Under the pieces are notes generated by a model that saw only the letters and a list, made by a program, of their open reading frames with translations, was not told the origin of the DNA and did not search any database. A stretch of 64,000 bases of DNA from Leptospiraceae bacterium (GTDB lineage: Bacteria > Spirochaetota > Leptospiria > Leptospirales > Leptospiraceae), in assembly GCA_016708435.1 (NCBI GenBank), contig JADJFV010000001.1, forward strand, positions 682,001 through 746,000, read 5' to 3'. A program made the position numbers and the translations under genes. Below, in pieces: positions 34,038-42,125 of the stretch (position 1 is the stretch's first letter; every line of letters begins with the position of its first letter).

Positions 34038-36389
34038 ATGAAATATATTTATTTATTTGCCGTAACATTTTTAATACAAGCTTCGCTTTTTGCCGATTCA
34101 AAAGTTGTCCTTGGAGAAGAGGAAATACGAAAAGCCCCCTACACAAAATTTGAGAACCGTTCTGATAAATTTGCTACTCCCGAATTGAAAGCTATTGAAG
34201 TTGAGATTGGAAAAGGACTTCATGAACAAGTAATTGAAACGAATAAGCCAATCAATTACAAAGGCTTTACTCTCCAAAGATTTTATTCAGACGAGCCTGG
34301 AAAATTCGGCGGTGATATTTTAGTTTTAAATAAAAATTCTAGTTACGGACATATCAATTCTATTAAGAGAATTTTAAATGCATATATTCAGAGTTCATTT
34401 GAGTATACAGAAAAAAATGCAGATGTTCTAGTAATGGAAGTTTTATACTACAATGCACAAAATCGTCAGAAGCTAGATCGAATAAAAAAAAGATACACCA
34501 AATCGCTAGTAGCCGCTCTAAATAAAAACAAAGTTGGCATTGGTAAAAAATTCAATGACTGGCCTGGTAATACACAGATTGTAATTCCAATTAAATCTTC
34601 CGCCGAATCTAAAACTCCTACGATTACAGAAAATAAGACTGAGAAAAAAACTGAAACCAAGACTGAAGAAAAGAAAGAACCCACATCCACTGAAAAAAAT
34701 CCAGTTACAGAGCGTGAAAAAATAAAACCAACCAAACCAAAAGTTCCTAGCTCTGAAATGTCAAAAGAAAATATTACCAATACCGCTAAGACGGTGGATG
34801 ATAAAAAAACTCCTGCGAAGGAAACGGCTAAGGAAGCGAAACCGACAGACGTTGTAGTGGAAAAGAAACACATTGAAGAGCGAGTGGTTGAAAAGGATAA
34901 AGGAAAAACATCCAATATAACTGAGTCGGAAGTAAAACAACCGGAAAAAACAAAAGAAAGCAATCCTGAAATTAAAAAAGCGGTTACTATAGATAAACCG
35001 GTAGCAAAGGATACAAAACCAACAGTAGTCATAGAAGAAAAGAAAACACCTGCGAAAGAGCCTGCAAAAGAAGTAGCAAAGGAAACGAAACCCGCAGTAG
35101 TCATAGAAGAAAAGAAAACACCTGCGAAAGAGCCTGAAAAAGAAGTGGCTAAGGAAACGAAACCAGCAGTAGTCATAGAAGAAAAGAAGACTCCTGCGAA
35201 AGAGCCAGCAAAGGAAGTAGCAAAGGAAACGAAACCGGCAGTAGTTATAGAAGAAAAGAAAACACCTGCAAAAGAGCCTGAAAAAGAAGTGGCTAAGGAA
35301 ACGAAACCAGCAGTAGTCATAGAAGAAAAGAAGACTCCTGCGAAAGAGCCAGCAAAGGAAGTAGCAAAGGAAACGAAACCGGCAGTAGTTATAGAAGAAA
35401 AGAAAACACCTGCGAAAGAGCCAGCAAAAGAAGCGGCTAAGGAAACGAAACCGCCAGTTGTTATAGAAGAAAAAAAGACTCCTGCGAAAGAGCCAGCAAA
35501 GGAAGTAGCCAAGGAAACGAAACCACCAGTAGTCATAGAAGAAAAGAAGACTCCCGCGAAAGAAGTCGCTAAAGAGACAAAGCCAGAAGAACCAAAGAAA
35601 GAACCTGCCAAAACAGTTGCGCTGAATGAAACCAAGCCTGAGCCTGCAAAGACGGTTACTGTTGATAAGCCAGTGGAGCAGCCTAAAAAAGTAGAAGAGC
35701 CAAAGAAAGAAGCACCCAAGACTGTAGTTACTCCTCCACCAGCTAAGAAAGTAGAAGAAAAACTACCGACTACTAAAACCGAAATAAAAAAGATGGCGCA
35801 AGAATTAACTGAACTCAAAGCAAAAGAAAAAGATAAAGTAGAAAACAGCGAAAACGTTGTTGGAGAAAAAATTGTTTTTCTAAAGGTAAAAGAATTTTTA
35901 GCAGAAGGTCATTATAGCTCTGAAATGTGGGCGGTAGATACTGAAAATGATGACGAGCTTTTTCAAAGTCCATTTAAAAAAGTATGTGGGAAAGAATTCA
36001 AAGAGCTTGGAACCGGTGTAGTGGTAATGAGCTTTAGAGAGAATGACGTTCTTGGAACGGATACTCATCATCTTGCGCTACTTGATAAAGAAAATTTAAA
36101 ATTAATAAAACAAACACAGGAAATTATTTTCTGGAGATCTTTTGTTAAAGAGCAAAGCGGTAAAATTTATGCAATCGAAGTTAAAGATGGAAAGTATTAT
36201 CTAGCTCAATTCAAAGAAGATCTTACATTTGAAATGAGAAGTAGCGATCCAATTAATCCTGACTGTGAAATCGCATTTAAGAAAAATAAAATCTATCTAA
36301 CCAAGCGAGCACCGGATAACTCAGGTGTATCGATTCGAGTTTTAAATCGCGACAATTTGAAATTACGCGACCTTAAGGTAATGAAGTAG
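34038..36389 (+). CDS. P83/100 family exported protein with a long Lys/Glu/Pro repeat region
   Basis: The 783-residue product has a signal peptide (KYIYLFAVTFLIQASLFA). The N-terminal domain to about residue 185 matches spirochaete P83/100 antigens: EEEIRKAPYTKFENRS, FGGDILVLNKNSSYGHINSI, a helical ILNAYIQSSFEYTEKNADVL and VLYYNAQNRQKLDRI. A low-complexity K/E/P/T region (about 190-600) contains eight copies of a 24-residue unit, TKPAVVIEEKKTPAKEPAKE with VAKE. The C-terminal domain (about 610-783) is beta-rich (IVFLKVKEFLAEGHYSSEMW to RVLNRDNLKLRDLKVMK), like the P83/100 C-terminus. The protein is periplasmic or envelope-associated, with unknown function. It starts a run of shape-related genes (LytM, bactofilin). 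Confidence 0.85.
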   Translation: MKYIYLFAVTFLIQASLFADSKVVLGEEEIRKAPYTKFENRSDKFATPELKAIEVEIGKGLHEQVIETNKPINYKGFTLQRFYSDEPGKFGGDILVLNKNSSYGHINSIKRILNAYIQSSFEYTEKNADVLVMEVLYYNAQNRQKLDRIKKRYTKSLVAALNKNKVGIGKKFNDWPGNTQIVIPIKSSAESKTPTITENKTEKKTETKTEEKKEPTSTEKNPVTEREKIKPTKPKVPSSEMSKENITNTAKTVDDKKTPAKETAKEAKPTDVVVEKKHIEERVVEKDKGKTSNITESEVKQPEKTKESNPEIKKAVTIDKPVAKDTKPTVVIEEKKTPAKEPAKEVAKETKPAVVIEEKKTPAKEPEKEVAKETKPAVVIEEKKTPAKEPAKEVAKETKPAVVIEEKKTPAKEPEKEVAKETKPAVVIEEKKTPAKEPAKEVAKETKPAVVIEEKKTPAKEPAKEAAKETKPPVVIEEKKTPAKEPAKEVAKETKPPVVIEEKKTPAKEVAKETKPEEPKKEPAKTVALNETKPEPAKTVTVDKPVEQPKKVEEPKKEAPKTVVTPPPAKKVEEKLPTTKTEIKKMAQELTELKAKEKDKVENSENVVGEKIVFLKVKEFLAEGHYSSEMWAVDTENDDELFQSPFKKVCGKEFKELGTGVVVMSFRENDVLGTDTHHLALLDKENLKLIKQTQEIIFWRSFVKEQSGKIYAIEVKDGKYYLAQFKEDLTFEMRSSDPINPDCEIAFKKNKIYLTKRAPDNSGVSIRVLNRDNLKLRDLKVMK
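35001..35564 (+). repeat. 72-bp tandem repeat array in the P83/100 gene
   Basis: Seven full 72-base copies and one of 60 bases encode the 24-residue unit. In copies 2 to 5 a variant residue alternates (AKEPEKE versus AKEPAKE). The stretches beginning near 35145 and 35289 are nearly identical at a spacing of 144 bases, which shows a recent duplication of a two-copy block. The array should be length-variable between strains. Confidence 0.9.
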
Positions 36390-36395
36390 TCGATT

Positions 36396-37382
36396 GTGAA
36401 ATTTAATTTAGTTTCTTATGTAAAAACAGTCTCTAGAAAAATTCTAGAAGAACTGAATAATGTAAAATTATTTTTTATTCGTTCGAAAGATCGAATTATA
36501 AAAAAAAGAAAAGAGTTTCTCACTGTGATGATTATTCCTCACAATGAGAAACCAAGTTATAAAATTAGCATAACTTATAAATCTATCACTCTTGTGTTTC
36601 TTGCTCTCTCTATTGTAATTGCAACTTCGGCAGTCATTGTGCTTGGTTATAGCGGGAGAGTTCATGAGATGGAAGAGTTAGAAATTTCCAGTGGTGATTT
36701 TCAAAGACAATCGCTGAAGCTCAAATCCGAAATGAATCTTTTACATGAAATGAGTTCGTATTATTACCAGAGAGTTTCTAGGCTCTATATAAAATTGGGT
36801 GGTGACCCTTCGCGTGTAGGCTTGAGCGACAAATCGAAATTACCCCTTGGAGTCTTTGATACAAAATCCGATATTATTCCCGAAACATATACTTTGAAGT
36901 CAGATATTTACTCTTTAAAGAAATCAGCAGAGCTTACAAAAGAAATTATCAAAACGATTAAGCAAAGAAAGTCAATCATCAAGAACACTCCCTCACTCTG
37001 GCCAACTCGCGGTTATATTTTATTTCCATTCGGAAAATACTTTTCCTCAATCACTGGACGGGAAGTAATCAACAATGGAATTGATATTGGAACATTTCCT
37101 GGAACCGAAGTAGTTGCTACTGCACCCGGAGAAATTTATGAAACAGGTTATACTGAATCCACTGGATATTATTTAAAGATTACACATAAATATGGTTGGA
37201 GAACAATATACTCTAATCTAGAAAGATTGCAGGTGAAGAAGGGAGAGATGGTTTCAAAAGGGGATGTGCTTGGTTATGTTGGAAAAACTTCTGGTAGTTC
37301 CATATTCCACTTGCATTATGAAGTGCATGTTGGCACAAATCCATTAAACCCATATTCCTTTTTAAATCAGGTGCAAAATTAG
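36396..37382 (+). CDS. Membrane-anchored LytM/M23 protein with degenerate active site
   Basis: The 328-residue product starts at a GTG, 4 bases after the P83/100 stop. A cytoplasmic N-terminus is followed by one TM (about 64-84), a coiled coil and an M23 domain (about 200-325). The zinc motif H-x-G-x-D is N226-N-G-I-D230, so the first His is replaced. The second motif position (usually YGHL) reads Y-S-N274-L, also without His. The HLH pair at 305-307 is intact. With one zinc ligand and one active-site His lost, it is probably not an active endopeptidase, like the regulatory LytM factors EnvC and NlpD. A bactofilin follows 8 bases later; M23-bactofilin pairs control cell shape in several bacteria. 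Confidence 0.88.
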   Translation: MKFNLVSYVKTVSRKILEELNNVKLFFIRSKDRIIKKRKEFLTVMIIPHNEKPSYKISITYKSITLVFLALSIVIATSAVIVLGYSGRVHEMEELEISSGDFQRQSLKLKSEMNLLHEMSSYYYQRVSRLYIKLGGDPSRVGLSDKSKLPLGVFDTKSDIIPETYTLKSDIYSLKKSAELTKEIIKTIKQRKSIIKNTPSLWPTRGYILFPFGKYFSSITGREVINNGIDIGTFPGTEVVATAPGEIYETGYTESTGYYLKITHKYGWRTIYSNLERLQVKKGEMVSKGDVLGYVGKTSGSSIFHLHYEVHVGTNPLNPYSFLNQVQN

Positions 37383-37390
37383 GGAGCAAA

Positions 37391-37729
37391 ATGAGCGAAG
37401 AACAAGAAGAATTTTCAGTTAATAGTATTATCGGAGAAGGTTCCGAGTTTTACGGCGAATTCAAATTATCCGGTCTAATCCGTATTGATGGAAAATTCAA
37501 AGGTCTAATTCAAACAGATGGAAAAGTAATCATCGGCAAAACGGGATTAGTCGAAACTGACATTAGAGCTCGCGTAGTTGTGGCGGGTGGAGAGATAAGA
37601 GGAAATATCTATGCCTCCGAAAGAATTGTTCTCCTGTCAACATGCAAATTATATGGCGATGTAATTACTCCTAAGCTACTAATTGAAGAAGGTGTCCTCT
37701 TTGAAGGCAAGTGCACGGTAAATCCATAA
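37391..37729 (+). CDS. Bactofilin
   Basis: The 112-residue protein has the bactofilin right-handed beta-helix: GEGSEFYGEFKLSGLIRIDG, FKGLIQTDGKVIIGKTGLVE, DIRARVVVAGGEIRGNIYA and so on, with regular G-x-I/V spacing. It polymerises without nucleotide into membrane-associated filaments. Its short tails fit minimal bactofilins. It lies between the degenerate LytM gene (8-base gap) and the YaaR gene (1-base overlap, TAATG), so it should help organise wall synthesis or cell curvature. A bactofilin is known to affect helix pitch in Leptospira. Confidence 0.93.
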   Translation: MSEEQEEFSVNSIIGEGSEFYGEFKLSGLIRIDGKFKGLIQTDGKVIIGKTGLVETDIRARVVVAGGEIRGNIYASERIVLLSTCKLYGDVITPKLLIEEGVLFEGKCTVNP

Positions 37730-38196
37730 TGCAATTCTCGATTAATACGGATAAACCAAAAGCTACTGCTGATAAAAATTCTAAAGGAATAAAATCAGAT
37801 GGCTCTGCTAAAATAAAAGAGAAGGAAAACTCTTTTCTCTCAATCTTAGAATCTATAGTTCCATCTGATAGAGAAGACACAAGAGAAATCAATGAGCTAT
37901 GGCAAAAGCTTCCAGAAATGGAAAAGCGTTTTCTAAATACTCCTAGCCAGGATAATCTACAAGAATATAAAAAATTAGTCAAAGACATCACAAATACGAT
38001 TCTCAAAAACAACACGCAATTATCACAAGCAAAGCAACGCGGTCGTAATGATAAGAAAATTTTAATGACAGTCAAAATTTTGGATGAGAATATTCAAATT
38101 CTCGCTTCCACAATGCTTAGCCCTCAGAACTCTGCTTTCTCTCTCTTGAAACAATTAGAGCGCATTCGCGGCTTACTCATGGATTTAAAAGAATAA
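37729..38196 (+). CDS. YaaR/DUF327 family protein
   Basis: I start at the ATG at 37729, which overlaps the bactofilin stop (TAATG); six upstream codons in the same frame lie inside the bactofilin gene. The 155-residue protein has a polar N-terminus. The YaaR helical core then runs from FLSILESIVPSDRED through ELWQKLPEMEKRFLNTPS to LLKQLERIRGLLMDLKE, the last being the diagnostic C-terminal helix. Family members are small, soluble and of unknown function, and are often encoded near flagellar or cell-envelope genes in spirochaetes and Bacillus. Confidence 0.85.
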   Translation: MQFSINTDKPKATADKNSKGIKSDGSAKIKEKENSFLSILESIVPSDREDTREINELWQKLPEMEKRFLNTPSQDNLQEYKKLVKDITNTILKNNTQLSQAKQRGRNDKKILMTVKILDENIQILASTMLSPQNSAFSLLKQLERIRGLLMDLKE

Positions 38197-38271
38197 TCGA
38201 ATAGGTAATTCAAGTAGTTAGGGAAACTACTCATGGCGTTAATTTAATTTTTATGAGATAATGGTATCATT

Positions 38272-38865
38272 ATGAAACGATTAATGATAGTTATTCTTGT
38301 TTTTATTTCCCTTGCTTGCTCCAATCCTCAGATGGAGGAAGAGAAAAAAATAAACGAAAGAAGAATCTTACTGCAAGTTCTTTATAGAAGTGATAATCCA
38401 ATAAGCGCTACGCCCACGAGCGAAAGCTATGGCTCGACTTCATCCGGGTCAACTAGTAATTATGGCTCAAGTAGTAGTTCCTCTGGCAGCAGTGGAACTG
38501 GATCGGGTAGTAGCTCAAGCTCAGTATATAGCGACCAATGGCCATTAGACTACATCGCCAAGCTATCATCTGGAGATTGTAAAGCAATTGCTTCCGGGGA
38601 TAAATACTATTGCACCACAAACGATTGCAAAGGAATTGTAAGAAGCGACAAATACTACTGCACTACCTATGACTGTAAAGGTGTAGCGGCTAACGACAAA
38701 TACTATTGTAGATCAAAATTATGCAAAGCATGGGTGACAAAAGACAAATACTATTGTGACTCAAGCGATGCTGATTGTAGAGGTATTGCGAGTAACGATT
38801 CCTATTATTGCAAATCAAGACAATGCAAAGCAATTGTGAAAAGAGATAAGTATTATTGTAATTAA
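38272..38865 (+). CDS. Lipoprotein with six Cys-paired CKxxxxxDKYYC repeats
   Basis: The 197-residue protein has a lipoprotein signal (KRLMIVILVFISLAC, lipid Cys16) and a Ser/Gly-rich linker (about 50-83). Six repeats of 15-17 residues then run to the last residue. The consensus is C-K/R-A/G-x5-D-K-Y-Y-C-x3-4, so each repeat has two Cys with ten residues between them (for example CKAIASGDKYYC). Twelve cysteines in regular pairs suggest disulphides formed outside the cytoplasm. I do not recognise a named family. The copies differ in sequence at third positions, so the array is not a very recent expansion. A repeat element overlaps the stop codon. Confidence 0.75.
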   Translation: MKRLMIVILVFISLACSNPQMEEEKKINERRILLQVLYRSDNPISATPTSESYGSTSSGSTSNYGSSSSSSGSSGTGSGSSSSSVYSDQWPLDYIAKLSSGDCKAIASGDKYYCTTNDCKGIVRSDKYYCTTYDCKGVAANDKYYCRSKLCKAWVTKDKYYCDSSDADCRGIASNDSYYCKSRQCKAIVKRDKYYCN

Positions 38866-39058
38866 CGTGAGTTTGACGTAAGGATTTTTGTCTACCGTCA
38901 CCTCGAACAGCTTCACCGTGAGAGGTCTATCTTGCTTAATACTATCGTAGTATTGTCAGATAGATTTCTCACATCCACTCATTTGCTTAGCTGCAAATCC
39001 AGCCGCCAAGCGATGTTCGAAATGACAGTATAATTCTTATATCAAACTCATGTTAATT
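38860..39058. repeat. MITE-like nested palindrome, GTCACCTCGAAC family copy 2
   Basis: Outer inverted repeats AATTAACGTGAGTTTGA (38860-38876) and TCAAACTCATGTTAATT (39042-39058) match at 16 of 17 positions. Nested inside are GTCACCTCGAACA (38897-38909) with TGTTCGAAATGAC (39014-39026), then GTGAGAGGTCTATCT with AGATAGATTTCTCAC, and a central AATACTA-TCG-TAGTATT hairpin. The left end includes the lipoprotein stop codon. The outer repeats are not seen at copy 1 (22349), so they may be specific to this site. Confidence 0.75.
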
Positions 39059-39086
39059 ACTCAACTCGCGCAAGGTGAGTAATTAA
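39053..39086. terminator. Hairpin between convergent genes (possible bidirectional terminator)
   Basis: TTAATTACTCA (39053-39063) pairs perfectly with TGAGTAATTAA (39076-39086) around a 12-base loop. It follows the stop of the minus-strand gene at 39090, with no T-run on either side, so its terminator role is weak. Confidence 0.35.
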
Positions 39087-39089
39087 AAC

Positions 39090-40046
39090 TTATTTCAATC
39101 TATTTTTAATCTCTATCAAGAAAGGCACGAACTTATCTAGTATCTCTGGTAGTTCGTATTCTAGAATATCTCCAGCGGTTACTATGTCTTTATCCGCTAA
39201 AGCTTTTTCTATTTGGGAAAGTTTTTCAGTCAATAGATTGTTTGTTGTAAATAAAGTCTCACCGTTAATCTGAATGTCTTCTACTTTTACATCGTTTCCG
39301 CGGCTACCGACAGAAATTAGTCCAGATATCATTACATGTAGTCGTCCAGTAGAATGAGATAGTAATTCAGTGGCTAAGTGATCTTTGCCGGATTGAAAGT
39401 TTTCATTGACGCGAACGAATTCTTTTTTTAAGACTTCCATATGCTCGCCATAGGTAGTAAGAATTTCTTTTACTGTTTCTGTGTCAATGTTTAAGAGTGT
39501 TACCCGATTGAGTAAGTCCATTGTGAATAGTTTTAGGTCTCGGAGATTTTCGAGGTAATCTTCGATTAGCTTCACTGAATCTAATTTATTGCTCGGATCT
39601 ACTGCTTTCGCAATGATCTCGAGCATGTTCTTATCTGAGCCGTGGGGGATAATGCGTGTATAATCCAAACGAAGAAGAGTCTTTGCGGAGCTAAGAACAG
39701 TCTGAATCCAATTGAGTCCTTCTTTTAAATCATGAGATTCTTTTTGAGTAAGGGAGTCTCTTCCAAAAAGAGCGCTTCCTACATTATCAATGTATTTATC
39801 TAATTCAAGAAGGCTAGCGATTAGTATATCAATGTCTTCGCCAACATAGAAATCAAGTCTTTGCACATTGCTTATTTCTATTTCTTTTAACTGAGAAAGA
39901 CTTTTCTCGACTCCGTCCACGAAACAATTTACTAAATACTTTCCACTTGATTCAATCCAAGAATTAATAGCATTGTATACTTCATCTACTGTTTTTTCTT
40001 GTTCAAGTTTTGTCTCTAAGACTTCTTCATTTAAATAAATAATCAT
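39090..40046 (-). CDS. Protein of unknown function paired with FliD
   Basis: The 318-residue product is soluble and acidic. Its N-terminal 70 residues are beta-rich (IIYLNEEVLETKLEQEKTVD, LDFYVGEDIDIL). A long helical region with regular Leu heptads follows (DYLENLRDLKLFTMDLLNRV, GEHMEVLKKEFVRVNENFQSG) and ends in IEIKNRLK. There is no signal or membrane segment. It starts 63 bases after the fliD stop. Position suggests a chaperone or export factor for FliD or flagellin, the role FliT/FliS play elsewhere, but the sequence does not look like either. The function is unassigned. Confidence 0.7.
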   Translation of the reverse strand: MIIYLNEEVLETKLEQEKTVDEVYNAINSWIESSGKYLVNCFVDGVEKSLSQLKEIEISNVQRLDFYVGEDIDILIASLLELDKYIDNVGSALFGRDSLTQKESHDLKEGLNWIQTVLSSAKTLLRLDYTRIIPHGSDKNMLEIIAKAVDPSNKLDSVKLIEDYLENLRDLKLFTMDLLNRVTLLNIDTETVKEILTTYGEHMEVLKKEFVRVNENFQSGKDHLATELLSHSTGRLHVMISGLISVGSRGNDVKVEDIQINGETLFTTNNLLTEKLSQIEKALADKDIVTAGDILEYELPEILDKFVPFLIEIKNRLK

Positions 40047-40108
40047 AACTTTATCTATAGAATTTTAATAACGTATACTAGCAAATAAAAATTTTCGGGA
40101 ATAACAAA

Positions 40109-42043
40109 TCAATCATCCCCGCCTCGACGTTGAAAATTATTTTTTAGGTAGCTGCCAACTGCTTTGTTTTTGCCTACGCCTTGTTCCATGTTGAGATATT
40201 TCTGTTTTAATTTCTTTTCAAAGCTAACGAGATGGGATTCAAAGTCTTTCACCTTCTTGCTATTTTCAGAAATGGTAGACTCGGCTAATTTGATTTTACT
40301 CGTCACAAGTCCTGATGTTAATTGTGTGTATGGCTTTAAATGCTCCAAGATAGCAACACCTACTCCATCATCGACTCGGTTGTCGTTGTTGTTGTCAGAG
40401 GCAAATAGTTCACGAATCGATTCAGGATTATCATTGAGAGCAATGGACAGAGTCGATTCATCAATTTTAAGAAGTCCTTCTTGAATTTGTTTCCAATTGC
40501 TTCCTAGTTCCCCGGTAGAAATTCCAATATCAGAAAGGACTTTGTATCTTGGTTCAGCAGATGATGGATAAGACGCACTAGTCGCTGTCTTGAGTCCTGC
40601 CACTAAGCGGATAATAGCATTATCCCCTGCAAGGATTCCTGATTTAGTTTTATTTTTCCAATATTCTTCTGAAATATCTACTGCATTATTATCTTCTGCC
40701 GCTGTGCTTAGATCTACCTTTGCATCTTTGTTTGCTGTGCTTACTTCTTTTGAATACTTAATCAATTCATTGTATGCATCCACAAATTCTTTTATCATCA
40801 CAACTCCCTTGTTTGTCTCAACGGAAATTTCCATTGTAATAGGTTGTGTTGTTTCTTTGATTAAGTTAAACGATACACCTTCAATTGCATCTTTGATATT
40901 CTCATTCGTGTCGCGTGTTACTTCGATTCCATCAATCTTAAAAAGAGCATTTTCTGCTGGCGCAATAATGTTGTTAATCGCTGCACCTTGTATTTCTCCA
41001 GGAACTACAAACTTGACTTCGGAGACAGTCATCTCTGCATCTCCCGTGTTTCCTAAAACGATTTTGGTAATTAGATTGTCTCTCGCAAAAGTCGCAACGG
41101 GGACTACATATTTTCCACCTTTTGCGGGAATGTTTTCGTATTTTAGTTTTTCTCCGTCTTTGGTTTCGTAATAAATTCCAATCGCTAAATAATCAGGAAT
41201 AGTTCCAGTTGTCTTTTCTGGATAAAATTCTAAATAGGAAAGTTTCTCTATTCTAAATTTATCTACTGGGAATGCAAAGGCAGTATTTTGTTTAATCAAC
41301 ACTCCTCCATTCACTCCAGGTGTAGCGGCAAATTCAGGTTTTGCGTTATTGACAAATTTCTCCGGCTGATACGAAGTTTGTCCTTCTGCACTGAGTCGGA
41401 TAGAACTGATCGTTGGTGCAGGCTCTGGCACGTTAGCTCCTACAATTCCAGCAGCCTGTAAAATTCCATTTGGATCTAGAAATTTCATCGCTGCTTCTTG
41501 TCCATACTGCAATGCATGAATAGAGAAAACCATATTGTCAGAATCTACTTTCATTAAGTTTGATTTGACAATCTGACTTCCGAAGTTTCTAATTTTTTCT
41601 TGTAAGTCTTCTAATTTTCCACCGGCAAAGTCAATGTCTATACGCTTGTCTTTGGAGATAATAGAGAATTGCCCCGCAGGCAGAGTTGTGTCCAGTTTAA
41701 CTTTGCTACCTGCAATTTTTTGTTTGGAGGCGAGTTTCATAATTTCAATTTCTTGTTTTGCTGACTTAGCATTTCGATTGGCTTCGCCGGTAATATATCC
41801 TTCTTCGTTAGCAGAAACTTTCTTGGAAGAAAAAGGAGCAGTAAAAGATGTGAGGGCTTTTGTCTTGATTTGTAAGTTGAGTGTTAAATTTCTAAGCTCA
41901 TTCCATGCCTTAATTTGAATTTTCTGGTATTCATTTTCTTTTTCCCACCTTTTAATGGGCTTTGCTTCTAATTCCAGAAGTTTACGGATTATGTCATTTG
42001 TGTTCTGACCAGAACTAAGTCCTGATATTGTGTATGCGGGCAT
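40109..42043 (-). CDS. fliD: Flagellar hook-associated protein 2, FliD (filament cap)
   Basis: I use the ATG at 42043, preceded by TAGGAGAAAATTTCTT; the 13-codon upstream extension has no ribosome-binding site. The 644-residue protein opens with the FliD_N motif (YTISGLSSGQNTNDIIRKLLELEAKPI) and ends with FliD_C (LASDNNNDNRVDDGVGVAILEHLKPYTQ, then a coiled-coil end SHLVSFEKKLKQKYLNMEQ). FliD caps the flagellar filament and is needed for flagellin polymerisation. In spirochaetes the filament is periplasmic. At 644 residues it is at the long end for spirochaete FliD because of a central beta-domain insertion (about 230-400). Confidence 0.93.
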   Translation of the reverse strand: MPAYTISGLSSGQNTNDIIRKLLELEAKPIKRWEKENEYQKIQIKAWNELRNLTLNLQIKTKALTSFTAPFSSKKVSANEEGYITGEANRNAKSAKQEIEIMKLASKQKIAGSKVKLDTTLPAGQFSIISKDKRIDIDFAGGKLEDLQEKIRNFGSQIVKSNLMKVDSDNMVFSIHALQYGQEAAMKFLDPNGILQAAGIVGANVPEPAPTISSIRLSAEGQTSYQPEKFVNNAKPEFAATPGVNGGVLIKQNTAFAFPVDKFRIEKLSYLEFYPEKTTGTIPDYLAIGIYYETKDGEKLKYENIPAKGGKYVVPVATFARDNLITKIVLGNTGDAEMTVSEVKFVVPGEIQGAAINNIIAPAENALFKIDGIEVTRDTNENIKDAIEGVSFNLIKETTQPITMEISVETNKGVVMIKEFVDAYNELIKYSKEVSTANKDAKVDLSTAAEDNNAVDISEEYWKNKTKSGILAGDNAIIRLVAGLKTATSASYPSSAEPRYKVLSDIGISTGELGSNWKQIQEGLLKIDESTLSIALNDNPESIRELFASDNNNDNRVDDGVGVAILEHLKPYTQLTSGLVTSKIKLAESTISENSKKVKDFESHLVSFEKKLKQKYLNMEQGVGKNKAVGSYLKNNFQRRGGDD

Positions 42044-42125
42044 AAGAAATTTTCTCCTACCAAAATATGTTCGTCTTATCAATAAAAAAGATTACTAATT
42101 TAGACCAAAAAAATACAATGGAAAC

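Noticed and set aside
35001..35564. Possible CRISPR array
   Set aside because: The 72-base units are contiguous tandem repeats with no unique spacers and encode an in-frame peptide.
34466..35818. Long minus-strand open frame of 450 codons opposite the P83/100 gene
   Set aside because: It is a shadow of the repeat array and its flanks: a low-complexity Ser/Phe/Ala/Gly product with no ribosome-binding site, while the plus strand has a signal peptide and a family match.
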